From Dolichospermum flos-aquae CCAP 1403/13F (GTDB taxonomy: Bacteria > Cyanobacteriota > Cyanobacteriia > Cyanobacteriales > Nostocaceae), in assembly GCF_012516395.1 (NCBI RefSeq), contig NZ_CP051206.1, positions 2,648,501 to 2,712,500 on the forward strand: a stretch of DNA of 64,000 nt, written 5' to 3'. The notes under the pieces were generated by a model. It made no database searches. It worked only from the letters and a program-made list of their open reading frames with translations, and had not been told where the DNA came from. The first letter of the stretch is position 1. Every line of letters begins with the position of its first letter. This document shows, one piece after another, positions 1 through 9,441 of this stretch. The position numbers and the translations under genes are program-made.

Positions 1-629
1 TCTTGTTCAGCACGTTGATATTCCTGTTCAGCACGTTGATATTCTTGTTCAGCAACTTGATTAAGTTCCAAAGATGTGAGAAACTTTCTTCCGTCAGGAT
101 AATAAATTTCTAAATTATCAGGTGTAATTTGAAAACGTATTCCCAATCTTGGACTTACCCAACCATTAATATCTTCGACAACTGTAAAAGCATCTTCCGC
201 AAGTATAAATCCAGATAATTCTATAGTATCAGGATCATAAATATAATATTCTTCCACACCATAACGTTGATAAAAAAGCGATTTATTAATCATTTTGGGA
301 GTACGATTTCCCGGTGATAAAATTTCAAAAACCACTTGAGGAGGAATATTATTTTCTTTCCATTGTTGATAAGAACCTCTATCTACTTTTGGTCTACCAA
401 ACACCACCATAACATCAGGTGCTTGACAAGTTTTGACACTTCCCTCGATAGGATACCAAAGTAAATCTCCAGCAATAAATACATCATCTCGTGATGCAAA
501 TAATATTTCTAAATTTTCTTTAATTTTAACAATCCATTGATATTGTTTCGTATTATCTGCCATTGGTTGACCGTCGCTGTCAGGATAGATGATTTCTGGT
601 GCGCTTGCTGGTGCTAATTGCTGTACCAT
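1..629 (-). CDS. Uma2 family protein (DUF820, PD-(D/E)XK fold), C-terminus cut by window edge
   Basis: The frame stays open from the ATG at 627-629 to position 1, so the 3' end lies outside the window. The protein begins MVQQLAPASAPEIIYPDSDG and carries the Uma2 pattern: a PDVMVVFGRPK strand, then VVFEILSPGN, then a lysine-containing helix and YGVEEYYIYDPD. These resemble the D...E.K positions of the PD-(D/E)XK nuclease fold. The end visible here consists of EQEYQRA heptad repeats, a coiled-coil tail like that of the paralogue at 19571-20326. Uma2 proteins are abundant in cyanobacteria and their biological role is not settled. Family assignment is strong; function is inferred only from the fold. 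Confidence 0.85.
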   Translation of the reverse strand, partial: MVQQLAPASAPEIIYPDSDGQPMADNTKQYQWIVKIKENLEILFASRDDVFIAGDLLWYPIEGSVKTCQAPDVMVVFGRPKVDRGSYQQWKENNIPPQVVFEILSPGNRTPKMINKSLFYQRYGVEEYYIYDPDTIELSGFILAEDAFTVVEDINGWVSPRLGIRFQITPDNLEIYYPDGRKFLTSLELNQVAEQEYQRAEQEYQRAEQ

Positions 630-817
630 AGTGGATATCTCCAATAGGGATAGATTCCTATACTGCATTAATTATAATTGGTATCTGGTAAAAAAGAATG
701 TCTTGACATTTCAGGGAACGTCTCCACAAAAAAACGGTTATGTAATTTTCTTAAAATATCTAATAATTTTCACTTAATATATAAAATTAGAGTAAAAGAT
801 AAATCCAAACAGACTCC

Positions 818-3253
818 ATGCGTATTTCTCTAGACTGGTTAAAAGAACTCGTAGAAATCAAACTCACCCCCGAAGAACTGGCGGAAACCTTGACAATGGC
901 AGGGTTTGAAGTAGAAGATATAGAAGATCGTCGCACTTGGGCTAATGGCGTAGTTGTGGGGAAAGTGCTAGAACGTCAACCCCACCCCAACGCCGATAAA
1001 TTGAGCGTTTGTACCGTAGATATTGGGGCTGCTGAGACTGTAAATATCGTTTGCGGTGCTGGGAACGTCCGCGCAGATATCTATGTCCCCGTCGCCACCA
1101 CAGGAACTTATTTACCCAACATTGATTTAAAAATCAAACCCGCAAAACTGCGCGGTGTTCCCTCCAATGGGATGATATGCTCTTTAAAAGAACTCGGTTT
1201 ACCCACTGATATTGACGGTATTCATATCTTCCCCGCAGAAAATATGGTTGTGGGTAGTGACGTGCGTCCCCTGTTGGGTTTGGAAGATGTGATTTTAGAT
1301 GTCACTGCTACCGCTAACCGGGCTGACGCTTTATCTATGGTGGGTATTGCGAGAGAAGTAGCAGCTTTAACTGGGGGAAAATTATCAATTCCCCCAATTG
1401 CAGAAGTTGAAAATACCAAAACTGCAAAAAACCTAACTTTAAAAATTTCCGAAACCCAAGCTTGTCCTGCTTATATTGGGACTGTTGTTGAAAACATCAA
1501 AATCGCCCCTTCTCCTGAATGGTTACAACAACGTTTACGCGCTGCGGGAGTCAGACCAATTAATAATGTAGTTGATATCACAAACTACGTTTTATTAGAA
1601 AGAGGACAACCGCTTCACGCTTTCGACAAAGAGCGTTTACAATCTGTAGGTGAGGGGGAAAATTTAATTATTGGTGTCCGGTTTGCGGAAGTTGGAGAAA
1701 CTTTAACAACCTTAGATGGAAATATTCGTAATTTATCAACCCAAAATTTATTAATTACTGCTAATAATCAAGCGGTGGCTTTAGCAGGTGTTATGGGTGG
1801 TGCAGAAACAGAAGTTCATGAAGGTACACAAAGTTTAGTTTTAGAAGCGGCGTTATTTGATTCTGTGGCTATTCGGCGTTCTTCTCGCAGTGCGGGGTTA
1901 AGAAGTGAGGCTTCTGGTAGATACGAAAGGGGCGTAAATCGAGCAGAATTAGAAATAGCTTGCAACCGGGCTTTATCCTTGATTAGTGAATTAGCTGCGG
2001 GTGTGATTGTTCAGCAAGAAATTTCCGATTATCGTCCAGATATTTCTACTTGGTCACATTCTATTAACCTGCGTTTAGATAAAGTTAATGAAGTGTTAGG
2101 TCCCATTGAATTAGGACAAGAAACAGGAGAATTACAACCAGAAGATGTAGAAAAAATTCTCACAGCTTTAGGGTGTGAATTAGTCAAAATTGATGACCGG
2201 AATTGGACAGTTACCGTACCTCCCTATCGTTACCGCGACTTAGAACGGGAAATTGATTTAATTGAAGAAATTGCCCGGTTATATGGTTATGATAAGTTCT
2301 GTGATACTCTACCAGAAAAATCCGAAGCTGGTTATCTATCTTTAGAACAAGAGTTAATTCGCAGGTTACGCGCTTATCTCCGCGCTGAAGGTTTGACTGA
2401 ATTAATTCATTATTCTTTGGTGAAACCAGGTGAAGATAAACAGATCATTTTAAGTAACCCTTTGTTTGCTGAATATTCGGCTTTACGCACTGATTTGATT
2501 TCCGGTTTAATTTCCGCTTTCCAATACAATTTAGAGCAGGGAAATGGGGCGTTAAATGGTTTTGAAATCGGGCGCGTTTTCTGGCGTGAAGAAATCGGTT
2601 TACAAGAAGCAGAAATGCTGGCTGGAATTATCGGTGGTGATATAACTTCCGGTAAATGGTCAAGAGGTGGTAAGGAAGAAGCGATTACTTGGTTTGAGGC
2701 CAAAGGTATTTTAGAAAGTGTCTTTAAACAACTAAAATTAACTGTAGAATTTCAACCTGAAAACCGAGATTCTCGTTTACATCCTGGACGCACAGCTTCA
2801 TTGTGGTTAAAAGGTAATAGACTGGGAACATTTGGACAAATTCACCCTCAATTACGTCGAGAGAAAGATTTGCCAGAAGCCGTTTATGTGTTTCAATTGG
2901 ATTTGGATACCCTGTTGGATGCTTGGGATCATGATGATCTGTTAGTTCCCAAATTCAGTTCCTATTCTACCTATCCAGCTAGTGACAGAGATTTGGCATT
3001 TTTTGCTTCTGTGAAAGTGACAGTTTCCGAAATTGAAAAGGTCATTAATAAAGCTGGGAAAGGGTTATTAAACTCGGTGGAATTGTTTGATGAATATCGT
3101 GGTGAACACGTTCCCACAGGACAACGCAGTTTAGCTTTTCGGTTAGTATATCGTGCGAGCGATCGCACTCTCACTGAAACTGAAATTGAACCGGTTCATA
3201 ATCAGGTGCGGACAGCCTTAGTTGAAAAATTTGGTGTAAATTTGAGAAGTTAA
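818..3253 (+). CDS. pheT: Phenylalanyl-tRNA synthetase beta subunit
   Basis: 811 residues, the usual size for bacterial PheT. The enzyme (alpha2beta2 with PheS, cytoplasm) charges tRNA-Phe. Domains in order: an EMAP/tRNA-binding OB fold around 40-150 ([19 protein letters not shown]), the B3/B4 editing region around 210-400 (including [20 protein letters not shown] and [13 protein letters not shown]), B5 around 410-495, the catalytic-core-like region around 500-710, and a C-terminal FDX-ACB anticodon-binding domain from about 718. The start at 818 gives the canonical [12 protein letters not shown] opening. pheS is not in the window. A paired-hairpin repeat follows the stop and may terminate transcription. 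Confidence 0.98.
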   Translation: MRISLDWLKELVEIKLTPEELAETLTMAGFEVEDIEDRRTWANGVVVGKVLERQPHPNADKLSVCTVDIGAAETVNIVCGAGNVRADIYVPVATTGTYLPNIDLKIKPAKLRGVPSNGMICSLKELGLPTDIDGIHIFPAENMVVGSDVRPLLGLEDVILDVTATANRADALSMVGIAREVAALTGGKLSIPPIAEVENTKTAKNLTLKISETQACPAYIGTVVENIKIAPSPEWLQQRLRAAGVRPINNVVDITNYVLLERGQPLHAFDKERLQSVGEGENLIIGVRFAEVGETLTTLDGNIRNLSTQNLLITANNQAVALAGVMGGAETEVHEGTQSLVLEAALFDSVAIRRSSRSAGLRSEASGRYERGVNRAELEIACNRALSLISELAAGVIVQQEISDYRPDISTWSHSINLRLDKVNEVLGPIELGQETGELQPEDVEKILTALGCELVKIDDRNWTVTVPPYRYRDLEREIDLIEEIARLYGYDKFCDTLPEKSEAGYLSLEQELIRRLRAYLRAEGLTELIHYSLVKPGEDKQIILSNPLFAEYSALRTDLISGLISAFQYNLEQGNGALNGFEIGRVFWREEIGLQEAEMLAGIIGGDITSGKWSRGGKEEAITWFEAKGILESVFKQLKLTVEFQPENRDSRLHPGRTASLWLKGNRLGTFGQIHPQLRREKDLPEAVYVFQLDLDTLLDAWDHDDLLVPKFSSYSTYPASDRDLAFFASVKVTVSEIEKVINKAGKGLLNSVELFDEYRGEHVPTGQRSLAFRLVYRASDRTLTETEIEPVHNQVRTALVEKFGVNLRS

Positions 3254-3261
3254 TCCAAAAC

Positions 3262-3309
3262 AGTCGGTTTTAACCGACTTTTGCTATGAGACAGGGAATT
3301 TATTCCCTG
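3262..3309. repeat. Double hairpin repeat, likely pheT terminator
   Basis: Two perfect stem-loops lie 8 bases after pheT: AGTCGGTT-tt-AACCGACT followed by TTTT, then CAGGGAAT-tt-ATTCCCTG. The same two hairpins occur in opposite orientation at 48533-48580, so this is a dispersed element as well as a plausible terminator between the convergent pheT and urtE genes. Confidence 0.75.
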
Positions 3310-3331
3310 GCTTTATTCTTATCAATTATCA

Positions 3332-4030
3332 CTAAACCGTCAAAAACTTTTGAATCACATCTTGACTAAGTTCCTGAGTTAGACCGGAAGCAACAATCCC
3401 CCCTTTTTGCATAGCATAATAATAATCTGCTTGACGGACAAAATGCAAGTGTTGTTCTACCAATAAAACAGAAATCCCTGTAGTTTCAATAATCTGACGA
3501 ACTGCGGCTTCAATTTCCAAAATGATTGAGGGTTGAATACCTTCCGTCGGTTCATCTAATACGAGTAGTTGTGGTTTTCCCATTAAAGCACGAGCGATCG
3601 CTAATTGTTGCTGTTGTCCACCACTTAGATCTCCACCCATACGAGAAAGCATAGTTTTTAATACTGGAAATAAACTAAAAATTTCTGGGGGAATTTCTGG
3701 TTTTTTGACTGGTTTTTGTCTAGCTTCTAATCCCAAAAGCAGATTTTCTTTAACTGTTAATCGCGGGATAATTTCCCTTCCCTGACTCACATAACCAATC
3801 CCCATTTTCGCTCTTTCATAAGTTTGTTTACCATTAATTATCTCCCCAGCAAAATTAATAATTCCGCTGCTGGGTTTGAGTAAGCCAATAATTGTTTTTA
3901 GCATGGTTGTTTTTCCCACCCCATTGCGGCCAATTAAACATACCATCTGTCCTGATAATACAGTCAAATCTACATTTCTGAGAATATGACTTTCACCATA
4001 ATGAACGTTAAGATTAGAAATTTTTAGCAT
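3332..4030 (-). CDS. urtE: Urea ABC transporter ATP-binding protein UrtE
   Basis: 232-residue cytoplasmic ABC ATPase of the branched-chain-amino-acid/urea type (LivF-like). It has Walker A GRNGVGKTT near residue 35, signature LSGGQQQQLAIARAL near 135, Walker B LLVLDEPTEGIQPSII near 155 and the switch histidine in VEQHL. The EGIQPSII stretch and the company of urtA-D point to UrtE rather than LivF. With UrtD it would energise high-affinity urea import through UrtB/UrtC. It is separated from urtD by a porin gene and two non-coding stretches, so whether it is still co-transcribed with urtABCD is unclear. Confidence 0.93.
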   Translation of the reverse strand: MLKISNLNVHYGESHILRNVDLTVLSGQMVCLIGRNGVGKTTMLKTIIGLLKPSSGIINFAGEIINGKQTYERAKMGIGYVSQGREIIPRLTVKENLLLGLEARQKPVKKPEIPPEIFSLFPVLKTMLSRMGGDLSGGQQQQLAIARALMGKPQLLVLDEPTEGIQPSIILEIEAAVRQIIETTGISVLLVEQHLHFVRQADYYYAMQKGGIVASGLTQELSQDVIQKFLTV

Positions 4031-4106
4031 TATAAAATTAACCTGATTAACTATTTTAATTTTTCCTAACTTTACCCCACCCTCCCCCTCCCCTTGTCAA
4101 TAAACT

Positions 4107-4334
4107 TGTGTGTACACCGTAGTTTGAAAAGGGGGGCTAAACTTCTCAAAATCCCCCTTAGAAAGGGGGATTTAGGGGGATCGAATAGCGTTTAGCATCT
4201 TTATCTAGTACACAACGGCGTAAGTCAATCAACCATTAAAAATTTGACAAAAGCTTGTGTAATCTGCTTTTTAAATTTTTAATTTTTAATTTTTAATTCC
4301 GCACTGCGGTACTAGAGATGTGTGTACACCGTAG
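4107..4334. repeat. Segment bounded by 16-bp direct repeats, packed with smaller repeats
   Basis: The sequence TGTGTGTACACCGTAG occurs at 4107-4122 and again at 4319-4334. Between the copies are a hairpin at 4149-4173 (AAATCCCCCT/AGGGGGATTT arms, also found near 14860), a run of TTTTTAA heptamers at about 4270-4298, and AATTCCGCACTGCGGTACTAG at 4295-4315, which recurs at 58789 and 58889. I see no gene in this stretch between urtE and the porin. It looks like a hot spot where short repeats have accumulated. Confidence 0.6.
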
Positions 4335-4370
4335 GTCTTTAGACCGGAGAGTGTCAACTAATTGCTATGA

Positions 4371-5960
4371 TTAGAAACTGAAAGTAGTTCTCAAAGCACC
4401 AATTACTAAATTGCTACTGCGATCATCGTGATTTGGGGCTGTTAGCCAAATTACAGCGGGGGTAATGGTGATATTATCGCTGACCTTGTATTGATAAAAT
4501 CCCTCAACGTGATAGGAGGTATTTGGATCTTTCGTAACTCCAGTAACAGTAGAATTCGTGACCTTTGGTTCCATACCAAATACAATGCCAGCTAAGTTAC
4601 CTTTTTTACCCAAATCTGGTAAACCTAAAGTAACAGCATAGTTCCAAATTTCTGCTTTTCCTTTGGTACCAGTCAAAACTTGACTATTGGTATATCCAGC
4701 CCAACCACCTAAAATAAGTTGCTTCGTAATACCTAAAGATGCTTCCACACCGTAGGAATTACTGGAAAAGTTTGTACCAGGGGCAAGATTGGTAAATGTG
4801 GCGTTATTACTACCTGTAACCAGCGACTTGTTATAGGAATTGATGTAAGTTAAACCAAGGGAAATGCGATCGCTTGGTTTGACTGTTAATTGTGCTAAAC
4901 CGCCGTAGGGACCATCAAACAACCCATTTCCGGGAGTAGGGTTATTGTGTTGACTAGCTAAGTAACCTAAACTGAGAGTTAAATTTTTACCGAATTTTTG
5001 TTTTACACCTAGTCCTGCCCCACCCAATTGGGCATAGATGGGGTTTCTGGTTGCAAATGCGGACACAGCACCAGACCCACCATTCCCATCAAATAGATTC
5101 AATGTGCTGTCAAGGTCGAGAATTATACCATCATTGGCTATGATGTTGGCATAAGTGTTTTTACCAAGGGGGAATCCATAGGAAAGCGCACCTATGGAAA
5201 CATTGTTATTAGGTGTGCCACTGGCAAAGGACAATTTACCTTCTGGAGTATTAAGACCAAAACTGTTAATATTGTTGCTTTCTAGCCTGGTAAACAGTGT
5301 GTCTTTTCCAGTAAAACTGGTGACAAGCTCCAGTCTAGTTCTAGCGCCTAATGTCGTATTCTTGCTAGTAATGTTACTAGTACCAACTTTATCACCAGAA
5401 ACAACACCACTAACAACCGCAACAACCTGTCCTTGCAGTTTTGTGGTAGTTGAAAATTGATTGGCTTCTAAATCAGCAGTTCTGGCTTCTACAGTGTCTA
5501 CACGCCCTTTTAAGGTTGCTAGTTCTGCGGAAAAGTCATTTTGCAACTTTTGGATTGTTGCTAAATCTTGTTTTGTCGTTAAATCAGCGGTAGCAGTAGC
5601 AATTAATTCATTGACTCGATCTAAACAAGCATTCAAACCAGCCGCAAATTCGTATCGTGACAACGCCCGATTACCCCGAAAAGTCCCGTTAGGATAACCT
5701 GCAACACATCCATAGCGTTCTACCAATGATTGTAATGCCTGAAATGCCCAATCATTAGGTTGGACATCAGATAACTGAGACACGGAGGTAACTTGAGATA
5801 TTACCTTTTGTTGATTATTTATATTTAATTGTTGAGAATTAGTGTCAGTCTGGAGTTGATTATTTGCTGGTATTTCTTCAGCCAAGACTCCAGAACTTGT
5901 CCATAGTATAGCACTGATAACAGTCGAACTAGCAAGTAAATATGTTAAGAGCTTTTGCAT
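4371..5960 (-). CDS. Iron-uptake-type porin (SLH domain plus OprB-like beta-barrel)
   Basis: 529-residue outer-membrane protein. A signal peptide occupies about residues 1-27 (LLTYLLASSTVISAILW, cleavage near VLA-EE). One S-layer homology domain follows at about 60-120 (DVQPNDWAFQALQSLVERYGCVAGYPNG, RYEFAAGLNACLDR), then a short coiled coil (about 125-165) and a beta-barrel of the carbohydrate-selective OprB family ending in the aromatic signature RTTFSF, typical of beta-barrel assembly. In cyanobacteria this family forms the abundant envelope porins, some tied to iron or inorganic ion uptake. Its position between urtD and urtE invites a role in urea passage, but that is inference. A scar of a second porin lies just upstream. 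Confidence 0.92.
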   Translation of the reverse strand: MQKLLTYLLASSTVISAILWTSSGVLAEEIPANNQLQTDTNSQQLNINNQQKVISQVTSVSQLSDVQPNDWAFQALQSLVERYGCVAGYPNGTFRGNRALSRYEFAAGLNACLDRVNELIATATADLTTKQDLATIQKLQNDFSAELATLKGRVDTVEARTADLEANQFSTTTKLQGQVVAVVSGVVSGDKVGTSNITSKNTTLGARTRLELVTSFTGKDTLFTRLESNNINSFGLNTPEGKLSFASGTPNNNVSIGALSYGFPLGKNTYANIIANDGIILDLDSTLNLFDGNGGSGAVSAFATRNPIYAQLGGAGLGVKQKFGKNLTLSLGYLASQHNNPTPGNGLFDGPYGGLAQLTVKPSDRISLGLTYINSYNKSLVTGSNNATFTNLAPGTNFSSNSYGVEASLGITKQLILGGWAGYTNSQVLTGTKGKAEIWNYAVTLGLPDLGKKGNLAGIVFGMEPKVTNSTVTGVTKDPNTSYHVEGFYQYKVSDNITITPAVIWLTAPNHDDRSSNLVIGALRTTFSF

Positions 5961-6033
5961 TTTTCTTCACACCTGATTTTTTACGAATAATTGGAGCCAT
6001 TAAGAATAATTCTTAGCAACTCTAATTTGGAAG

Positions 6034-6075
6034 CTAGAAACTAAAAGTAGTTCTCAAAGCATCAATCACTAAATG
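6034..6075 (-). pseudogene. 3' scar of a second porin gene
   Basis: Read leftward, this segment encodes HLVIDALRTTFSF followed by TAG, nearly identical to the last residues (NLVIGALRTTFSF) of the intact porin at 4371-5960, and the DNA matches closely too. Homology stops abruptly upstream (6076 onward). It is the remaining end of a deleted tandem porin copy, or the mark of a recombination that placed the porin here. Confidence 0.8.
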
Positions 6076-6154
6076 CTATTATACCACTTAAATGGACTAA
6101 AGTTAGGGTTATTTTATCGCTAAAATGTAACTATTTTTGAAGTCAGTGATGCGT

Positions 6155-6928
6155 TTACAAAAGGGGATTAAGGGGGGTATGATTCTCTTCCTGTTTTCCT
6201 AAATATACTTCAATAACGCGGGGGTCATTTCTCACTTCCTCAAAATCACCTTCACACAATACTGAACCCTCATGTAATACTGTCACCTTCTTAGCAATTT
6301 GTCGCACAAATTCCATATCATGTTCAATGACTAAAATTGAATGACTTTCCGCTAATGTTGATAATAAATTACCGATATTATAGGTTTCTTCATCTGTTAA
6401 ACCAGCCACTGGTTCATCAACAAGTAATAAATCAGGAGATTGCGCTACTAACATTCCAATCTCCAAACGTTGCTTTTCTCCGTGGGATAATAAAGCCGCT
6501 GGAATATTTGCTTTTGCAGTTAAACCAATTGTTTCTAATAAGCCTTTCAGACTATTTCTTTCCGCAGAATTGATCGAACGAAACAAAGTTGAAAAGACAT
6601 TTTTCTGACGATTACTAGTAATTTCTAAATTCTCAAAAGGTGTTAAATTAAGATATATGCGTGGAGTTTGAAATTTGCGCCCAATTCCCAGCCGTGCAAT
6701 TTGATGTTCAGCTAAAGAACGTAAATTTTTACCCTTAAATAGGACTCTTCCTATGGTTGGTTGCACCTTACCTGTAATTACATCCAGAAAGGTAGTTTTT
6801 CCAGCCCCATTTGGACCAATTACTACGCGCAATTCACCAACATTCATACTAAAATTTAATTGGTTTAATGCTTTAAAACCGTCAAAACTAACGGTGACAT
6901 TTTCAGTTTCCAAGATTTTGGCGTTCAT
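6155..6928 (-). CDS. urtD: Urea ABC transporter ATP-binding protein UrtD
   Basis: 257-residue ABC ATPase, LivG-like. Walker A GPNGAGKTT is near residue 38, the signature is the degenerate LSHGEKQRLEIGMLV near 145 (typical of UrtD), Walker B is LLLVDEPVAGLTDEE near 166, and the switch region is VIEHDMEFV. It pairs with UrtE under the UrtBC channel. Its start codon lies inside the end of urtC (26-bp overlap), so translation is probably coupled. The last residues (HTPLNPLL) run into a common CCCCCTTAATCCCC-type repeat, so the C-terminus may have been altered by repeat insertion. Confidence 0.94.
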   Translation of the reverse strand: MNAKILETENVTVSFDGFKALNQLNFSMNVGELRVVIGPNGAGKTTFLDVITGKVQPTIGRVLFKGKNLRSLAEHQIARLGIGRKFQTPRIYLNLTPFENLEITSNRQKNVFSTLFRSINSAERNSLKGLLETIGLTAKANIPAALLSHGEKQRLEIGMLVAQSPDLLLVDEPVAGLTDEETYNIGNLLSTLAESHSILVIEHDMEFVRQIAKKVTVLHEGSVLCEGDFEEVRNDPRVIEVYLGKQEENHTPLNPLL

Positions 6929-8078
6929 GTTTCACCTCCATATCTTCTTCTAAACTAGGATAGGTATCAGAAGGTTTTAATTGCTGACGTTTCCCAAAAG
7001 GGATATTTTGTTTATTTAACCATCCCATGATGCCGTCAGGAAGCAAAATGACGATAGTTAATAATAGTATACCCTGAAAAAATAGCCATATTTCCGCGAA
7101 TTGTTCACTTAAAAAAGTCCGGGCATAATTAACTAATAAAGTGCCAATAACTGCCCCGATTAACGTCCCTCTTCCCCCCACAGCCACCCAAATCACCATT
7201 TCAATAGAAAAGCCAATATCCATGGATCTAGGGGATACAGAACCACTTTGAACGGTGTAAAATGCCCCAGCTATACCAGCAATTGCTCCCGAAACTGCAA
7301 ATACTAATACTTTAAAATCTGTGGGGTCATAGCCAGAAAATCTCACCCGACTTTCATCATCACGAATAGCTATTAATAATCGGCCAAAACGTCCACTAGT
7401 TAACCAGCGACAAATCCCATAAGTAGCCGCCAAAAATACCACCGTCAAGACATAAAAAACAAATTGAGTTTTGCTATCACTAACTATAGCACCACTGCCA
7501 TTAACTCCCCAAGATAAAGGCGGAAAAGTGGTAAAATCTATCAACCCATTTGTGCCATTAAAAAATTGTTGTTGTCCATTAAAAAAATTGAAAAATACAA
7601 TAATTGCAGCTTGAGTCAAAATCGAAAAATAAACCCCCTTAATGCGATTACGAAATACTAAATATCCTAGTAATCCTGCTAACAAACCCGGAATCATCAC
7701 CACAGCAGCCATAGACAGGGGAAAAGAAGAAAAAGGCTGCCAAAATCCAGGAAGTTCCATAACACCATAAAGAGCCATAAAATCCGGTAATTCCCCCGTG
7801 GGAACTTGCAATTTTAGGTACATAGCGATCGCATATCCACCCAAACCGAAGAAAATCCCATGTCCCAAACTCAATAAACCAGCGTAACCCCAAATTAAAT
7901 CAATTCCCAAAGCCACAATAGCCAGAGACAAAAATCGTCCCAATAAATTCAGACGAAAATCTGAAAGTAAAACCGGCATCATCAAAATCAAAATTAAAGC
8001 GATCGCACAAACTACCCCAACTTCAACTAATATTAAACTTCGCCCCTTTTTAATTTTCATCATTCCTAACTTATCCAT
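6903..8078 (-). CDS. urtC: Urea ABC transporter permease UrtC
   Basis: 391-residue inner-membrane permease of the LivM class with roughly ten hydrophobic segments. Family landmarks are GIDLIWGYAGLLSLGHGIFFGLGGYAIAMY near 60 and AVSGAIAGIAGAFYTVQSGSVSPRSMDIGFSIEMVIWVAVGGRG near 260-305. It forms the translocation channel with UrtB. The chosen start is MDKLGMMKIKK; the ATG six codons later is an alternative. A 10-bp unit (GCGTTTATCT) is repeated in the 51-bp gap before it. Confidence 0.95.
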   Translation of the reverse strand: MDKLGMMKIKKGRSLILVEVGVVCAIALILILMMPVLLSDFRLNLLGRFLSLAIVALGIDLIWGYAGLLSLGHGIFFGLGGYAIAMYLKLQVPTGELPDFMALYGVMELPGFWQPFSSFPLSMAAVVMIPGLLAGLLGYLVFRNRIKGVYFSILTQAAIIVFFNFFNGQQQFFNGTNGLIDFTTFPPLSWGVNGSGAIVSDSKTQFVFYVLTVVFLAATYGICRWLTSGRFGRLLIAIRDDESRVRFSGYDPTDFKVLVFAVSGAIAGIAGAFYTVQSGSVSPRSMDIGFSIEMVIWVAVGGRGTLIGAVIGTLLVNYARTFLSEQFAEIWLFFQGILLLTIVILLPDGIMGWLNKQNIPFGKRQQLKPSDTYPSLEEDMEVKHERQNLGN

Positions 8079-8129
8079 TTTCTAAAATCCGCGTTTATCT
8101 GCGTTTATCTGCGTTAAATTTCCCATAAT

Positions 8130-9290
8130 TTAAACATCAACATGACGACCCTTTTGGGGAAAAATTCCGCCCGGCTTCCACTGTAAAAACACAATGATTA
8201 ACGCAAAAACCATCACCTTAGCCATACTTGTAGTTGCAAAAAAACTAAATAAATCAGCCAAAGGCTTAACCGGACCCAACAACAAAGCCAAAGTTCCCGA
8301 ACCAATCAAATAATTAGTTGTCCCAATTCCCAAAGCCGCCAAAATCGTACCAGCTAAATTACCCACACCACCGACAACCACCACCATAAAGGTGTCAATA
8401 ATGTAATTTTGTCCAGTATTTGGTCCAACAGAACCGAGTAAACTAATTGCACATCCAGCCACACCAGCTAACCCTGAACCCAGCGCAAAAGTAATTGCAT
8501 CAACTTTTTGAGTGGGAATACCCAAACAAGCACTCATACTGCGATTTTGAGTAACAGCCCTAATTCTTAATCCCCAATGAGAACGTTGCAAAAATAGATA
8601 AATTCCTCCCACACAAATAATCGTCAAAACAATAATAAATAACCGGGCATAAGGTAATTGTACACCAGCTAAAGATACACCAGATTGTAACCAACTAGGG
8701 GCTGTAACATCCACATTTTGAGCGCCAAACCAAGGTAAAGTTACCGCTTGCTGATAGGTTTTACTCAATAAATTACAAATTGTAATTGTCAATCCTAGCG
8801 ACAAAAATAGTAAAACTCCCACAACCCAGTTACGAATTTTCTGGAAATTATTCCGAGAATTTAAAATCCATAAACCCCCAAAAAACAGAACAGAAAACAA
8901 AACCATCCCCATGACTAATAATAAATTGACACTGCGAACAAACTGTTGAAAAATTAAACTTACTCCCCAGGTTGCTAACAGAGTTTCTAAAGGTCGTCCA
9001 TAGAGATAACGAATTACACTTTTTTCCAGAATTAATCCCACACCAGCAGTGAAAACGAAAGCAATAATCAAAGCCAGAAATATATAAACTTCAAACCAAA
9101 CCCCACCCAATTGCTTACAAATGTTTTGCACCACAAAAGTTGTATAAGCACCAAACATAATTAGCTCACCATGAGCCATATTAATGACACCCATTAAGCC
9201 AAATATGATAGCTAATCCTAACGCAGCAATTAATAAAACAGCGCCAATACTAACACCATTAAATACAGCTTCCAAGAAACCTGTTAACAT
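8130..9290 (-). CDS. urtB: Urea ABC transporter permease UrtB
   Basis: 386-residue LivH-class permease. The N-terminus has ALGLAIIFGLMGVINMAHGELIMFGAYTTFV (residues about 20-50); the C-terminal half has ITFALGSGLAGVAGCAISLLGSVGPNTGQNYIIDTFMVVVVGGVGNLAGT. A hydrophobic insertion of about 80 residues near 115-195 is longer than in typical LivH. It sits between urtA and urtC in the expected operon order. Together with UrtC it forms the membrane pore for urea import. Confidence 0.95.
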   Translation of the reverse strand: MLTGFLEAVFNGVSIGAVLLIAALGLAIIFGLMGVINMAHGELIMFGAYTTFVVQNICKQLGGVWFEVYIFLALIIAFVFTAGVGLILEKSVIRYLYGRPLETLLATWGVSLIFQQFVRSVNLLLVMGMVLFSVLFFGGLWILNSRNNFQKIRNWVVGVLLFLSLGLTITICNLLSKTYQQAVTLPWFGAQNVDVTAPSWLQSGVSLAGVQLPYARLFIIVLTIICVGGIYLFLQRSHWGLRIRAVTQNRSMSACLGIPTQKVDAITFALGSGLAGVAGCAISLLGSVGPNTGQNYIIDTFMVVVVGGVGNLAGTILAALGIGTTNYLIGSGTLALLLGPVKPLADLFSFFATTSMAKVMVFALIIVFLQWKPGGIFPQKGRHVDV

Positions 9291-9441
9291 TTTATCCCTG
9301 CAATTATCAATTTATTCCTAATAGTCAGTTGTCAGTTGTTCTGTACCGGCGGTGAATTTTTGCGCCTTTGCGCCCAAGATAATTCATAATGCCATTGTCC
9401 AACCTCTATTTTGTTTTTATCACTGACAACTGACCACCAAA

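Noticed and set aside
589-777. Plus-strand 62-codon frame upstream of pheT
   Set aside because: Antisense to the Uma2 start and AT-rich spacer, with no coding features.
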